A stretch of 64,000 nt of DNA from Mycolicibacterium setense (GCF_000805385.1 NZ_JTJW01000006.1:1240001-1304000), one strand, 5' to 3'. Numbered from the stretch's first letter, positions 17,755 to 27,126 are shown. A program made the numbers and translations. The notes: generated by a model from the sequence alone, not told the origin.

Positions 17755-17956
17755 CTGAACCAGGTCAGTTTCCCAGCTGGCTACACGATCTTCACCGAAG
17801 GCGACCCTGGTGAAGAGCTCTACCTCATCGAATCAGGCAACGTGAAGATCGGCCGAACAGGCACTCGTCGACTTCGCTCAACGCGGGTGGATAACCACCG
17901 AATCCAAAACCGTCAAAATCCTCGCTCCCGACCGTCTCGCGCGCCGCGCGAGATGA
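17755..17956 (+). pseudogene. Crp/FNR-type regulator with internal deletion
   Basis: The left part encodes FPAGYTIFTEGDPGEELYLI then ESGNVKIGR, the cyclic-nucleotide-binding domain of a mycobacterial Crp. At about 17860 the sequence jumps, in another frame, to ALVDFAQRGWITTESKTVKI then LAPDRLARRAR and a stop, the exact C-terminus expected of Crp. Some 120-150 central residues, including most of the HTH, are missing. No upstream start is in frame. It is a dead gene, diverged from the housekeeping Crp. Confidence 0.85.
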
Positions 17957-18173
17957 AGTGTCCACGAAAAGCTGAAGACGCGATGGTGTGGGATACGTAG
18001 TACCTGGCGGACCGATCTGCACTGGACTGTATTTGTGGGCGCTCATCGCTCCTGCCCGAAGACAGGTCACAACGACCTAACCCTGACCACTCACCTGGAT
18101 CAATTCGTCTCTGGACTGCACATCGAACGCAATTCCTCCGGTCCTATTGTCAAGGGCACGCGCGTTCCAGAGA

Positions 18174-19130
18174 TCATCCCGGCATCAAGACGACCTTTCC
18201 GAACTTGCCTGGTGCGGCGAGCCGGCCGTAGGCGTCGGAGTATTTGTCAAGTCGATATTCCGTCTCGATCGGCACCTGGATGCGGTTGTCGGTGAGTAGT
18301 GGCACAACCTTCATCCGGATGTTTTGGGACAGCGCTGCCTTTTCCGCGTGGCTGCGACCCCGGATCGTCGTACCGATCAATTGGGCGCGTGCCAGCATCA
18401 ACTCGAACAATGGCAATGACGCCGCGGCTCCAGCTTGCACACCGACAACGAGTAGGCGCCCGCCGGTGCTTAGTCGGGAAACCCGTTGCAAGCAATCGGC
18501 CCCGCCCACGAGCTCAACGATCACATCGAACGCGTCCGCGTCGGCTTCCTCGTCTGGGGTCACCACGATCAAGTGTTTCTGATCGGGGACAAGATTTCTC
18601 ACCTTGCCGTGCAGTTCGCGACGACGCACACTGGCGACCACATCGGCACCTGTTGCCGACGCGATTTGCAGCATGGCGGTACCCACGCCTCCGGCGGCAC
18701 CGGTGATCAACACGCGATCGCCGACTCCGACCTGCGCCTGCGTCACCAAAGCGTCCCAGGCAGTGCTGAATATTTCGGAAAACGCACCGGCCTGCGCCCA
18801 CAGCACCTCAGCGGGCACCGGGATCAGCAGATCGGCCGCGACAACCACACGTTCGGCGTGACCACCGCCGCCAAGCAGTGCCATCACCCGATCCCCGGGC
18901 AAAAAGCCCGTCACGGACGCGCCCACCGCGAGGATCTCTCCGGCGACCTCCAGACCAGGGATATCCGGTGGCCATCCTGGCGGGGCTGGATAGTCGCCAC
19001 GCGCCTGCTGCAGATCCGCAGCGTTAAGTCCTGCTGCCCGAACACTGATCAACACTTCTCCGGGTCCGGGAACCGGCTCATCGCGCTGTCGCAGCTCGAA
19101 CTGTCCGTTTCTGATTACGATCGCACGCAC
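18174..19130 (-). CDS. Zinc-independent quinone oxidoreductase (MDR family)
   Basis: A 318-residue medium-chain reductase of the quinone-oxidoreductase branch. The N-terminal catalytic domain lacks the zinc ligands (PGPGEVLISVRAAGLNAADL, then DIPGLEVAGEILAVG). The NADPH loop ITGAAGGVGTAMLQIA is near residue 145, and GKVVLMPG ends the protein. It starts at GTG 19130. The AraC-type gene lies 143 bp upstream on the same strand, so it may be its regulator. Substrates are probably quinones or enones. Confidence 0.88.
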   Translation of the reverse strand: MRAIVIRNGQFELRQRDEPVPGPGEVLISVRAAGLNAADLQQARGDYPAPPGWPPDIPGLEVAGEILAVGASVTGFLPGDRVMALLGGGGHAERVVVAADLLIPVPAEVLWAQAGAFSEIFSTAWDALVTQAQVGVGDRVLITGAAGGVGTAMLQIASATGADVVASVRRRELHGKVRNLVPDQKHLIVVTPDEEADADAFDVIVELVGGADCLQRVSRLSTGGRLLVVGVQAGAAASLPLFELMLARAQLIGTTIRGRSHAEKAALSQNIRMKVVPLLTDNRIQVPIETEYRLDKYSDAYGRLAAPGKFGKVVLMPG

Positions 19131-19273
19131 CTCTCAACCCTATGGTGGTTAGCCTCGTGCATTCACTCATTCATGCGGCGAGCGTTGCGCCGGAGGGCGC
19201 TGGCGAAGTGTATGTGTCTGCTCCACAGGTATGTTGATCGTGTACTTCGCTGGGACTTGAGTGTTCGTGCCGT

Positions 19274-20245
19274 TCAATTTTGCGAGTCGCTGCGGGCGAG
19301 GTCGCGGCTCTGGAAAGCCGCGCGGTACGCGGTCGGACTCGTGCCGACGATGCGTTTGAAGCGGTCGCGAAACGCGGTGGGGGAGCCGAAGCCAACCTGA
19401 TTTGCGATCCGGTCGACGGGTCGGTCGGTGGTTTCAAGCAGGTACTGTGCCTTCCGGATTCGGGTGCGGTGTAGCCACTGCAATGGTGTCGTGCCGGTCT
19501 GTTCGCGAAAACGACGGTTGAGGGTTCGCGGACTCATTCCCGCATACGACGCAATTTCGGCGAGCGTCAAATCGCTGTGCGCCTGGGCATCCATCCACTG
19601 CAGTACGGGCTCCAGGGCTGAGCCCTGGGGAGTGGGTGGCAGGTCGCGGACGATGAACTGGGACTGTCCGCCTTCGCGTTCCAGTGGCATGACCGACAGC
19701 CTGGCGGCGTCGGCGGCCACCGCCGAGCCGTGATCTCGACGGATGAGGTGCAGGCACAGATCCAACCCGGCCGCAGCGCCGGCGGAAGTTAGGAACTGGC
19801 CGTTATCTACGTACAGCACACCAGGATCCACCTCGATCTGGGGATATAGAACGGCGAGCTCTGTGCCTTTGAGCCAATGTGTGGTCGCCCGCAGTCCGTC
19901 AAGCAGACCGGTCGCGGCAAGGATGAACGCTCCGGTGCAGATCGAAGCTATCCTCGTGCCGTTGGCCGCCGCTCGACGCAGCGCATCGACGACATCGGTG
20001 GGGACTGCGACGGTGGGGTGGGTGCACCCCGGCAAGATGATCGTGTCTGCATCGTTGAGCGCTTCAAGTCCCCATCGCGTTTGGAGGGTGAGCATCTCGG
20101 TGTCCACCGCGCGACCGGGAGCGCAGACCTGGACGCGATAGGCGGGCCGACCGCCGGGCAGTGGGGTGCGGGTGAACACCTCTATCGGGGTCGCCAGGTC
20201 GAAAGGAACAACGTCGTCCAGGGCCAGTACAGCGACAGTGTGCAT
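19274..20245 (-). CDS. GlxA-type AraC regulator with DJ-1/PfpI domain
   Basis: A 323-residue fusion regulator. Residues 1-170 form a DJ-1/PfpI (class I amidotransferase-like) domain with the elbow cysteine in SICTGAFILAATG near residue 103. Residues 215-315 form a double AraC HTH (LTLAEIASYAGMSPRTLNRRF then RIANQVGFGSPTAFRDRF). The family responds to small metabolites and activates neighbouring genes. It is divergent from a stand-alone DJ-1-like gene at 20411 and precedes the quinone oxidoreductase on its own strand. Confidence 0.9.
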   Translation of the reverse strand: MHTVAVLALDDVVPFDLATPIEVFTRTPLPGGRPAYRVQVCAPGRAVDTEMLTLQTRWGLEALNDADTIILPGCTHPTVAVPTDVVDALRRAAANGTRIASICTGAFILAATGLLDGLRATTHWLKGTELAVLYPQIEVDPGVLYVDNGQFLTSAGAAAGLDLCLHLIRRDHGSAVAADAARLSVMPLEREGGQSQFIVRDLPPTPQGSALEPVLQWMDAQAHSDLTLAEIASYAGMSPRTLNRRFREQTGTTPLQWLHRTRIRKAQYLLETTDRPVDRIANQVGFGSPTAFRDRFKRIVGTSPTAYRAAFQSRDLARSDSQN

Positions 20246-20410
20246 GGCAATACGCTAAGACCTCAGCTCATACCCGCCAACGACATCGGATAGGCCTATC
20301 CCACAAAGGCGCCGGACAGAGGTGGCGAGAATCCGTTGATATTGGGCAATCCAGCCGGTTCTGTCCGCGCTGAGCGGTGATTAGCGTCCGTAGCAGCGAC
20401 CGAAAGGAAG

Positions 20411-21079
20411 ATGATCGAAGTGTTAGCGCAGATCGTGTTGTTCGACGGGTTCGCCCCGCTCGATGTCATCGCACCGTTCGACGTGTTGGCTGCGGGGCGG
20501 ATTTTCACCGGCGGTGCCGTCGAGGTCGAGCTTGTCTCGGCCCAGGGGCCGCGGCAGGTGCCCAGCGGCATCAGTCCGCTGTCACTGGAAGCGACGGCCC
20601 GGTTGGATCCACGACGAGCGGACGTGATCGTTGTGCCGGGTGCGGCCGGAAAGTTCAGTGGAGCAGACGAACTCGATGACGACAACATCGCCGTGATCCA
20701 GGCCCGCACGCTATCGACCGAGCTGCCGGGCCTACTCAAGGAGGCAATGGAGCGTCCCGAACTGACGATGGCTACGGTGTGCGGTGGTTCGATGGTGCTT
20801 GCGGCGGCCGGCCTCATCGATGGTCGGTCGGCGACGACGCATCACCTCGGGATGGATGCGCTGGCCGGCATGGGTGTAATAGCGATCGATGCCCGCGTGG
20901 TCGACGACGGTGATTTGGTCACGGCCGCCGGGGTCACCTCCGGGCTGGACTTGGGAATCTATCTGCTGGAGCGGGAACTGGGGCCGCGTATCGCCCACGC
21001 GGTGGAGGCACTGTTCGACTACGAACGGCGTGGCATCGTCTGGCGAAACACCGGGCCGGAGCCGCTGATTGCGGTCTGA
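20411..21079 (+). CDS. DJ-1/PfpI family protein
   Basis: A 222-residue single-domain DJ-1/PfpI protein. The nucleophile elbow is TVCGGSMVLAAAG near residue 125, and ATTHHLGMD follows near 143. The fold matches isonitrile-hydratase-like and FtrA-like proteins. The N-terminal VLFDGFAPLDVIAPFDVL resembles that of the divergent GlxA-type regulator, suggesting the two use related ligands or that one domain derives from the other. It may be an isonitrile hydratase, a glyoxalase III or a protein of unknown action. Confidence 0.82.
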   Translation: MIEVLAQIVLFDGFAPLDVIAPFDVLAAGRIFTGGAVEVELVSAQGPRQVPSGISPLSLEATARLDPRRADVIVVPGAAGKFSGADELDDDNIAVIQARTLSTELPGLLKEAMERPELTMATVCGGSMVLAAAGLIDGRSATTHHLGMDALAGMGVIAIDARVVDDGDLVTAAGVTSGLDLGIYLLERELGPRIAHAVEALFDYERRGIVWRNTGPEPLIAV

Positions 21080-21156
21080 GGAGACTCATCCTGAAGTCAG
21101 GCCCTTGCGGGAAGCATTGATCCACTATCGAATATCGTTGGCTAGCTGGAGGTTCC

Positions 21157-21594
21157 ATGACAGCGACATCCGTTCGGCCCCAAGCCTTTCTACGCTTCGC
21201 AGCGTGGGCGTTCCTGATTGGTTGGGGCTTGCACGTTCTCGATCATTTGCGTCGGGGAATGTCGGCGTCGCCGGCATTCGTGATGGCCGGCGGTGCGGTG
21301 CAGGGCTTGGCGGTGATCGTTGCGATCGCGATGGCGCTGAGGGGTCATCGCCGGGCGCCCGAGGTAGCGATCTTCACCGGGGTCGGCAGCGCACTGGTCT
21401 TCACATACGCGCACCTTCTGCCAGATTTCTGGCCTCGCTTTCAAGACAGCTTCCTGAGCGGTCCGCGCATCAATGTCACCTGGTTTTCCTGGGTGACGGC
21501 ACTGTCTGAGATTGGCACCGGACTTCTGTTTGCCTGGGCCGGATACCGCGCGAAAGCCAATACCCGCGAAGTTGCCGAGCAGGATCGCGGGTAA
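21157..21594 (+). CDS. Small integral membrane protein
   Basis: A 145-residue protein with four likely transmembrane helices (about residues 10-30, 45-63, 70-90 and 110-128). A basic loop ALRGHRRAPEVA lies between helices 2 and 3. No family name is recognised. Its second copy (35877-36140 plus 39194-39306) lacks the first 23 codons and is split by the ISL3 element, so this is the only intact version. It is convergent with the remains of a TetR gene. Confidence 0.7.
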   Translation: MTATSVRPQAFLRFAAWAFLIGWGLHVLDHLRRGMSASPAFVMAGGAVQGLAVIVAIAMALRGHRRAPEVAIFTGVGSALVFTYAHLLPDFWPRFQDSFLSGPRINVTWFSWVTALSEIGTGLLFAWAGYRAKANTREVAEQDRG

Positions 21595-21836
21595 TCCGCC
21601 TGACTGTCACGTAGGTCGGGTGACGACCCAGATTCCGATGACTCGCGCATGGCGCACACTCATTTCTGGCCGCGGTTTTGGGATGGTGGCGGCTTCGCGT
21701 CTGCGTTGCTGTTATCGGGCGGAGAGGGCGATAGTTGAGCGTCTAATCTGTCGAAGTAGCCTTCGTATGCGCCGACGATATCGACCTCGACTGGATCTAG
21801 GTGCCACTGGATACCGATACCTTCCATAAAGGCCAG
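21226..21836. repeat. 611-bp direct repeat, copy A
   Basis: Covers the membrane-protein gene from codon 24 to its stop plus the last 59 codons of a TetR gene. The same sequence, same orientation, is at 35877-36140 joined (across the IS) to 39194-39548. By eye there are about 8 substitutions and no indels. The homology stops abruptly at both ends. Confidence 0.92.
21660..21836 (-). pseudogene. TetR regulator, 3' fragment
   Basis: Encodes only the last 59 residues (AFMEGIGIQWHLDPVEVDIV, then GAYEGYFDRLDAQLSPS onwards) of the TetR protein whose full gene is at 39372-40142. Homology breaks at 21836, beyond which is unrelated DNA leading into fadD. It cannot bind DNA. Confidence 0.9.
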
Positions 21837-21892
21837 GGGCCCTTGACCATCCGACGAAACACCCCGCCTGGTGGTGGTGGCGTGTGGTGTCG

Positions 21893-23551
21893 TTAGCTCG
21901 AGTCGGTGGCGATTGTTTTCGCCCATCGATAATCGGCCTTGCCTGCCGGTGATCGCATGACTTTGTCGACGCGGATGAAGGCCTTGGGGATCTTGTAACG
22001 TGCGATCTTCAGTGCGCAGGTGTCCGCGAGGTCGTCATCGGTTGCGGATTGGTTGTCGGCCATCTGGACGACGGCGACGACTTCGCTGCCCCAGCGCTCG
22101 GACGGGCGGCCGACAACGACGACGTCGTAGACGGCGGGATGGGAGGCTATTGCTCGCTCCACCTCCTCAACGAAGATCTTCTCGCCGCCGGAGTTGATGG
22201 TGACCGAGTCCCGTCCGAGCAATTCGATGCGGCCGTCGTCGAGGATGCGGGCGCGGTCCCCGGGCACTGACCAGCGAGTGCCGTCGATCGTCGGGTAGGT
22301 GCGGGCCGTCTTGGCTTCGTCCTTCAGGTAGCCCAGGGGGATGAGATCCCTTCGTGCCAGCCATCCTTCGCCCTCACCAGGATTCAGAACCCGGCTGAAG
22401 TCATCATTGACGACGGCGGTGTCGAACTGTGGATTGAACGTCGCGGTCTGCGGTGCCATTTGTGCGGCCGACGCTGCGCTCATCATCTGGATGCCGGTCT
22501 CCGACGAACCGACACCGTCGGATAGCACGACGTGTGGCAGAGCCGTGAGAATCCGGTCGCGCACCGTGGGGGTGAGCGGCGCGGCGGCGTTGGCGATGCT
22601 CACCAGGTCGGGGAGGTCGTAGTCGCCGGATTCGAGTTCCTCGACCAAGGGTCGTCCGATGGCGTCGCCGACGATCGGGATGGTGAAGATCCTCTCGCGG
22701 TGCGCCAGGCGCAGCACGGCCGCCGGACGGAACCCGTCGACATCGTCGGGAATCACCAGGAGACCGCCTCTGGTCATCGTGAAGAAAGTTGCCCACTGGG
22801 CGGCGGCGTGCATGAAGGGCGGAATGACGAGCAGCGAGAATCCCGTGCTGGCACAGGCCTGCTCGGCCAGTTCTTGATACGAGCCCAGCGGATGGTTGCG
22901 GCCCATGGGCCGTCCTCCCATGGATGACAGGAAGATGTCGTGTTGGCGCCACAGCACGGCCTTGGGCATCCCGGTGGTACCGCCGGTGTACAGGACGTAC
23001 AGATCGTCTCCGGTAGGTGTAGGCATCCCACTGTCGGGAACCGGTGTGGTGATGATCGATTCGTAGTCGACGGCGCCGGGCAGTAGGTCGTTGCCCGAGT
23101 CATCGGCAACTTGGATAAGCACTTTCAGGTGGGGGAGGCGGCCTCGAATGGCCGCGACACGTGGCGCGAATTCTGCGTGGTACACCAGTGCGGCAGCGCT
23201 GGCGTCGTGGAGCAGATAGATCAGTTCCTCCTCGACGTAGCGGTAACTCACGTTGAATGGCGCGACGCGGGCGCGGTAGGCGCCGATCATCGATTCGAGG
23301 TACTCGTTGCCGTTGCGTAGATAGATCCCGAGATGGTCCTGACCGGACTCATGGCCGCGCAGGTCACTGCGCTCGGTGTGGCAGCCCAGACCGATAGCGC
23401 TCAGGTGGTGTGCGACACCGTCGATGCGCGCGTTCATGTCGGCGTAGGTCAAGCGGAGATCGCGCCAGACGAGCACCTCCCGGTCGGGGACGGCTGCGGC
23501 CAGTGTGTTGAATACCGTGGACAGGTTGAACTGCGCTTCAAGGGCGTTCAC
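21893..23551 (-). CDS. Acyl-CoA synthetase (FadD family)
   Basis: A 552-residue AMP-forming acyl-CoA ligase. The P-loop-like motif LYTGGTTGMPKAVLWRQHD is near residue 190, the adenylate motif SDGVGSSETG near 330, WSVPGDRARILDDGRI near 425 and the catalytic lysine region SPAGKADYRW near 540. The sequence style matches mycobacterial FadD3/FadD19-like ligases acting on steroid or ring-derived acids. Its ATG overlaps the DUF3556 stop by 4 bp, so the two are co-transcribed and translationally coupled. It is likely the activating step for acids made by the rest of the module. Confidence 0.92.
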   Translation of the reverse strand: MNALEAQFNLSTVFNTLAAAVPDREVLVWRDLRLTYADMNARIDGVAHHLSAIGLGCHTERSDLRGHESGQDHLGIYLRNGNEYLESMIGAYRARVAPFNVSYRYVEEELIYLLHDASAAALVYHAEFAPRVAAIRGRLPHLKVLIQVADDSGNDLLPGAVDYESIITTPVPDSGMPTPTGDDLYVLYTGGTTGMPKAVLWRQHDIFLSSMGGRPMGRNHPLGSYQELAEQACASTGFSLLVIPPFMHAAAQWATFFTMTRGGLLVIPDDVDGFRPAAVLRLAHRERIFTIPIVGDAIGRPLVEELESGDYDLPDLVSIANAAAPLTPTVRDRILTALPHVVLSDGVGSSETGIQMMSAASAAQMAPQTATFNPQFDTAVVNDDFSRVLNPGEGEGWLARRDLIPLGYLKDEAKTARTYPTIDGTRWSVPGDRARILDDGRIELLGRDSVTINSGGEKIFVEEVERAIASHPAVYDVVVVGRPSERWGSEVVAVVQMADNQSATDDDLADTCALKIARYKIPKAFIRVDKVMRSPAGKADYRWAKTIATDSS

Positions 23552-25278
23552 AGATTTCCTTCGCGGATTTGGAGTGGGACGTCGTTCTGCCAGGGCTGTC
23601 TCGATACGCAGTCGGCGACTTTGAATGTGCCGCTTTCGAATTCGCCGGTTGCCGCGTCGACCAGACGGTATTCCTGGCGTTGGCGATGCATGGGTTGTCC
23701 GTCGAGCATGACGATCCGCACTTCACCGGGTTCGAATTTGCACCGCGAATGCAGCGCGGCGGCGAGTTGTTCGTGATGGAGGTGGCCGTCGCCGAACGCC
23801 CAGCCAAGGGCGTACGCGGCGACCGTTTCGCCCTCGACGGCGGTGTAGTCGAGCTCCCGGCCGGCGGGGACGGCACGATCCAGCAACGTCATGACGGCAC
23901 GGCCGTGGGCGAACATGGACCGGAATGCGTAGCCCATGTGCAACGGCAGTTCGGCCTTCTCCTTGCTGCCGAAGAGTTTCTCGAAGTACTTGTGCTGTAA
24001 CAGACCCAAGCCGACTCGCTGGTCGGCGATCTTCTGGCTGGCGGATTCGGTGAAGAGCCAGACCGACGTGTCCCAGTTGCCGGCGTAGTAGCGCATTCCC
24101 GGCAGGAAAGACACTTTCCGTGGCCATACGTGTCCGATTGCCACAGTCGTCACTAGCACCACGACGAAAGCTGCGATGAACCAAGGTTGTGTGACATCCC
24201 CGAGCCCGGCGTCGCTATGTGCCAGAAAGATCGCGCCAATCCCGTAGATCATGAACACGTTCCACTCCAGAGGTACCCCGAGTGGAACGGAGGTAAGGAT
24301 GATCAGATGCAGCGCGACCAGTAGTAGTGCCGCAATCTGCGTGATGATTCCACCGCCGGAGAAGAACAGCACCAATGGCACGCAGAGTTCGATCACCGTC
24401 CCGACGTGGGCTAGGAGCGCCGCGATCCAGCTCGGTCGCAGATCGTCGGGGTAGTCACGGAATAGTTTGCGTTTCAGCCACTTCGACCGTATCAACGGAT
24501 TGTTCGCCATCATGGTCGAGATGACGAACGGAAAGTGTCGATTGAGCTTGGACGTCGCCGCACCCATCCAGATGGCCACCATCACCACCTTTGCTGCGAC
24601 GATCATGTCCAGGCCCGGCAGAAGGAACGCGACGGTGAGAGTGCCGTAGACCTCCCCTCGCGCGGCCAAAAAGACCACTTTGTCCCGCAGTCCCATCGCC
24701 GCGAGTACACCCACGACGATGGCGATCTTCCACGTCGGTATCAGGCCGACGGATGTCGCAGGGGCAGAAAGTGGGCCAGTGCCGTCCGACAGGAGTGCGA
24801 CGACCGTCGCTACAAGCAGTGCCGCGTAGAGTGCCACGTCCACCGGGCTCCGACGATCACCGGCTGTGGACGGGATCCTCATTGGCCATGGCGGCAGGCG
24901 AACTGTACCGGTCCGCAGCCAATATAGGGGTGATCCCATCGGGGGCGCGACCCTGCCGGCGAGTGGCCCGAATCCGCAACCCAGGCCTAGCACCTCGAAC
25001 AGCAGAGTCCACAGCACGACCTTCTGGAACACGATCGGCTCGCTCCACCACGTTGCGACATCGGTCCAGCCGTCGATGCCCTCGGTCGCGAGCGCGAACC
25101 CCATGCCGATGAGTATGTAGAGCACGATCTTGATGGCGTAGACGACGTAGAGCACGTCGGGATTCCCGGTGCCGCGCTCGGCGATATGACGCGCCATCAG
25201 CCTCAGACGGTCGCTGCGTGCGGTGGCCCGCCACGCGTCCATGTCCACGACCGGTAGGTCCGAACTGAAAAACCCCAC
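23548..25278 (-). CDS. DUF3556 multi-pass membrane protein
   Basis: A 576-residue membrane protein of a family largely confined to mycobacteria and relatives (DUF3556). About ten hydrophobic helices fill residues 40-385, including KIVLYILIGMGFALA and VVGVLAAMGL. The last 190 residues are soluble (WDTSVWLFTESASQKIADQR, then a ETVAAYALGWAFGDGHLHHE stretch). The role is unknown. It is first in an operon with fadD, so transport or processing of a lipid substrate is plausible. An inverted repeat upstream (25302-25335) suggests repression by the TetR protein at 25399. Confidence 0.85.
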   Translation of the reverse strand: MGFFSSDLPVVDMDAWRATARSDRLRLMARHIAERGTGNPDVLYVVYAIKIVLYILIGMGFALATEGIDGWTDVATWWSEPIVFQKVVLWTLLFEVLGLGCGFGPLAGRVAPPMGSPLYWLRTGTVRLPPWPMRIPSTAGDRRSPVDVALYAALLVATVVALLSDGTGPLSAPATSVGLIPTWKIAIVVGVLAAMGLRDKVVFLAARGEVYGTLTVAFLLPGLDMIVAAKVVMVAIWMGAATSKLNRHFPFVISTMMANNPLIRSKWLKRKLFRDYPDDLRPSWIAALLAHVGTVIELCVPLVLFFSGGGIITQIAALLLVALHLIILTSVPLGVPLEWNVFMIYGIGAIFLAHSDAGLGDVTQPWFIAAFVVVLVTTVAIGHVWPRKVSFLPGMRYYAGNWDTSVWLFTESASQKIADQRVGLGLLQHKYFEKLFGSKEKAELPLHMGYAFRSMFAHGRAVMTLLDRAVPAGRELDYTAVEGETVAAYALGWAFGDGHLHHEQLAAALHSRCKFEPGEVRIVMLDGQPMHRQRQEYRLVDAATGEFESGTFKVADCVSRQPWQNDVPLQIREGNL

Positions 25279-25301
25279 GCTTGTACCCCGCTCTGACGAC
25301 G

Positions 25302-25335
25302 TTGGCTAGACGCAATCTAAACTATGTCTAGCCAA
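25302..25335. promoter_or_regulatory. Inverted repeat at the DUF3556-fadD promoter
   Basis: Perfect 10-bp arms TTGGCTAGAC (25302-25311) and GTCTAGCCAA (25326-25335) flank 14 bp, which includes a further TAGATT-like half on the minus strand. It is 24 bp upstream of the DUF3556 start, where repressor binding would block transcription. Confidence 0.75.
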
Positions 25336-25398
25336 TGTGCCAGGGGCAGGAGTCAGCCGGTACGACGATCTGTCGCCGAGACGTTAGTAGGTCGATGC

Positions 25399-26070
25399 TT
25401 AAGAGGCCGGCCGTCGATGCTTGCGTTGCGGTGCAGACACTTTCGTCAGTGACTCCATCGCCGTGGCGAAGCGCGGATAGATGACCGCCGGCCCTACCCA
25501 GCGCGCCAGAAACACCCTCAGTTCGTCCTGGCCGCGGGGCGCCCGGCCGTTGTCGACCAGGAACGAGTAGAGCAATCGGAGCAGGAACTCGGCGAGTTCG
25601 CCCAGGGCGTCTTCGTCGAAGCCGTGCTTCTCCCAGTCGACTTCGTACCTATGCAGCATGGCGCGGCTGAAAGTCAGGGCGGTGTCGGAGGTGAGCGACG
25701 CACTGACGTCGCCCTGCGACCGCCTGTTGAGGATGAAGCCGATCCGCTCATCGCCGGCGAGATTCTCGATTGCATAGGCGAGGCCTTCGACCACCGCGGT
25801 GACCGGGTCCGTCTCTCCCTGCACGTGTTTGGCGAGCTGCTCGAGGAACCCACTCCCGGACCGCATGGCGGTGGCCAGCCGCAGCGCTTCGGTGCCCGGA
25901 AAGTAGCGGTATACGGTCTGCCGCGTGACGCCGAGATCCCGCGCTACGTCAGCGATGCGCATCGCCGATCCGCGCTCGGCGATGATCTCGTCGGCCGCGT
26001 CGAGAATCCGGGTGATGGCTTCCTCGTCTGAAGCGGGGGAATTACCGCCCCAGCCGTGACTGCGCACCAC
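25399..26070 (-). CDS. TetR family transcriptional regulator
   Basis: A TetR regulator of about 223 residues. The HTH domain is ITRILDAADEIIAERG, then IADVARDLGVTRQTVYRYFPGTEALR. GTG 26070 is a tentative start; the frame extends to a TTG at 26103 and no strong ribosome site decides it. It lies between the metal-dependent hydrolase and the DUF3556-fadD operon, all on the minus strand. It is the only intact regulator inside the repeat-flanked module and so the natural candidate for the module's operators. Confidence 0.87.
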   Translation of the reverse strand: MVRSHGWGGNSPASDEEAITRILDAADEIIAERGSAMRIADVARDLGVTRQTVYRYFPGTEALRLATAMRSGSGFLEQLAKHVQGETDPVTAVVEGLAYAIENLAGDERIGFILNRRSQGDVSASLTSDTALTFSRAMLHRYEVDWEKHGFDEDALGELAEFLLRLLYSFLVDNGRAPRGQDELRVFLARWVGPAVIYPRFATAMESLTKVSAPQRKHRRPAS

Positions 26071-26123
26071 TAGCCGAGCATCCGTGTCACAAGCATGCGG
26101 CAATCATATCGGCGATGCTCATG

Positions 26124-27047
26124 CTATCCGCCGGTCACGCCGACCGAATACCAGCGTCCAGCACTCTTGGGTTCTTCGTTGTAGCGGCGAAACCACCGCG
26201 CGGCGAAGTGCGGCAGTCGCTCAAAGGTGGGGTCGTGACTTGGGCCCTGCGACCGCACCAAACCGATCGCCATCTCGGCGAGCTCGCGCTTCGGCACGCC
26301 GCTGTAGGTGGCTTGCCTGGGTGTGCTGAATTGGCGGGCTGCGCGTTGCGAAGACCGCATCGCACGCAACGACAGGCCCGCGGGCAGCATCGCTGCGTAT
26401 GCCCCGCCGTCCGCTTCGGGGACGTGCTTGCGGAAGCCGGTGGAGATGATCTTCAGCAGCTCGTCGATGTGCCGGATGACTCCCGCGATGGTTTTGAGCC
26501 GATACAGGTAGCTGTCGTGAACGGCGTCATACACCATCAGCGCGGAACTGCGATGTTCGATTTCCTCGACGAAGTGCCAGAGGAACAGTGAAGCGACGCG
26601 CTCGTCACCGGGTTCGAAAAGCTTGTCCTCGTGGTCCAGGAACACTCTGAAGTATGGAGTGAACGTCGCCTCGATCACAGCGGTGTAGCCGAGCCGCCAG
26701 GCCAGTGTCTTGGTGGCGGTGAGGTGATCAAACGAAGCGTGCACCTCGTCCATGGTGTCCCGTAACCCAGGCCAGCGCCGAGTGAGTGCCCGAAAATGAC
26801 TCAGGTGCGCAGCCGAATGCTGAGCTTCCTGGCGCAAGTAGAGATCAGCTTCCTCTGCCTTCTGGGGATCGCGGATGAGTGGGATGGCCTCGCGGGTGGC
26901 CTCGACGATGAACTTCTCGAAAGCCGGCGCGAAGAAGGTGATCAGGTTGCATTGCATGGCGAATGCCGGCCGTTGCGGGTTCCAGTTGAACGGCACATCC
27001 TCTCCCGCGAAGTCGAACCGAACCCGCCGTACCTGTAAGTCTGCCAT
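26124..27047 (-). CDS. Metal-dependent hydrolase family protein (PF10118-like)
   Basis: A 307-residue helical protein. Likely metal ligands appear as ADLYLRQEAQHSAAH near residue 80 and WHFVEEIEHRSSALMVYDAV near 160, the E...QEAQH/EEIEH pattern of this putative hydrolase family. ATG 27047 follows AAGGA by about 11 bases; an ATG four codons upstream is also possible. Such genes often neighbour Baeyer-Villiger monooxygenases in mycobacteria, as here. The actual reaction is unproven. It is transcribed divergently from the monooxygenase. Confidence 0.8.
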   Translation of the reverse strand: MADLQVRRVRFDFAGEDVPFNWNPQRPAFAMQCNLITFFAPAFEKFIVEATREAIPLIRDPQKAEEADLYLRQEAQHSAAHLSHFRALTRRWPGLRDTMDEVHASFDHLTATKTLAWRLGYTAVIEATFTPYFRVFLDHEDKLFEPGDERVASLFLWHFVEEIEHRSSALMVYDAVHDSYLYRLKTIAGVIRHIDELLKIISTGFRKHVPEADGGAYAAMLPAGLSLRAMRSSQRAARQFSTPRQATYSGVPKRELAEMAIGLVRSQGPSHDPTFERLPHFAARWFRRYNEEPKSAGRWYSVGVTGG

Positions 27048-27126
27048 GTCGCGTCCCATCCTTCGGTGTGGCACCTGACCGGCACCGGCTCGATCCTGGC
27101 TCGTTGAGAATGCAGAAAAGTCAAAA

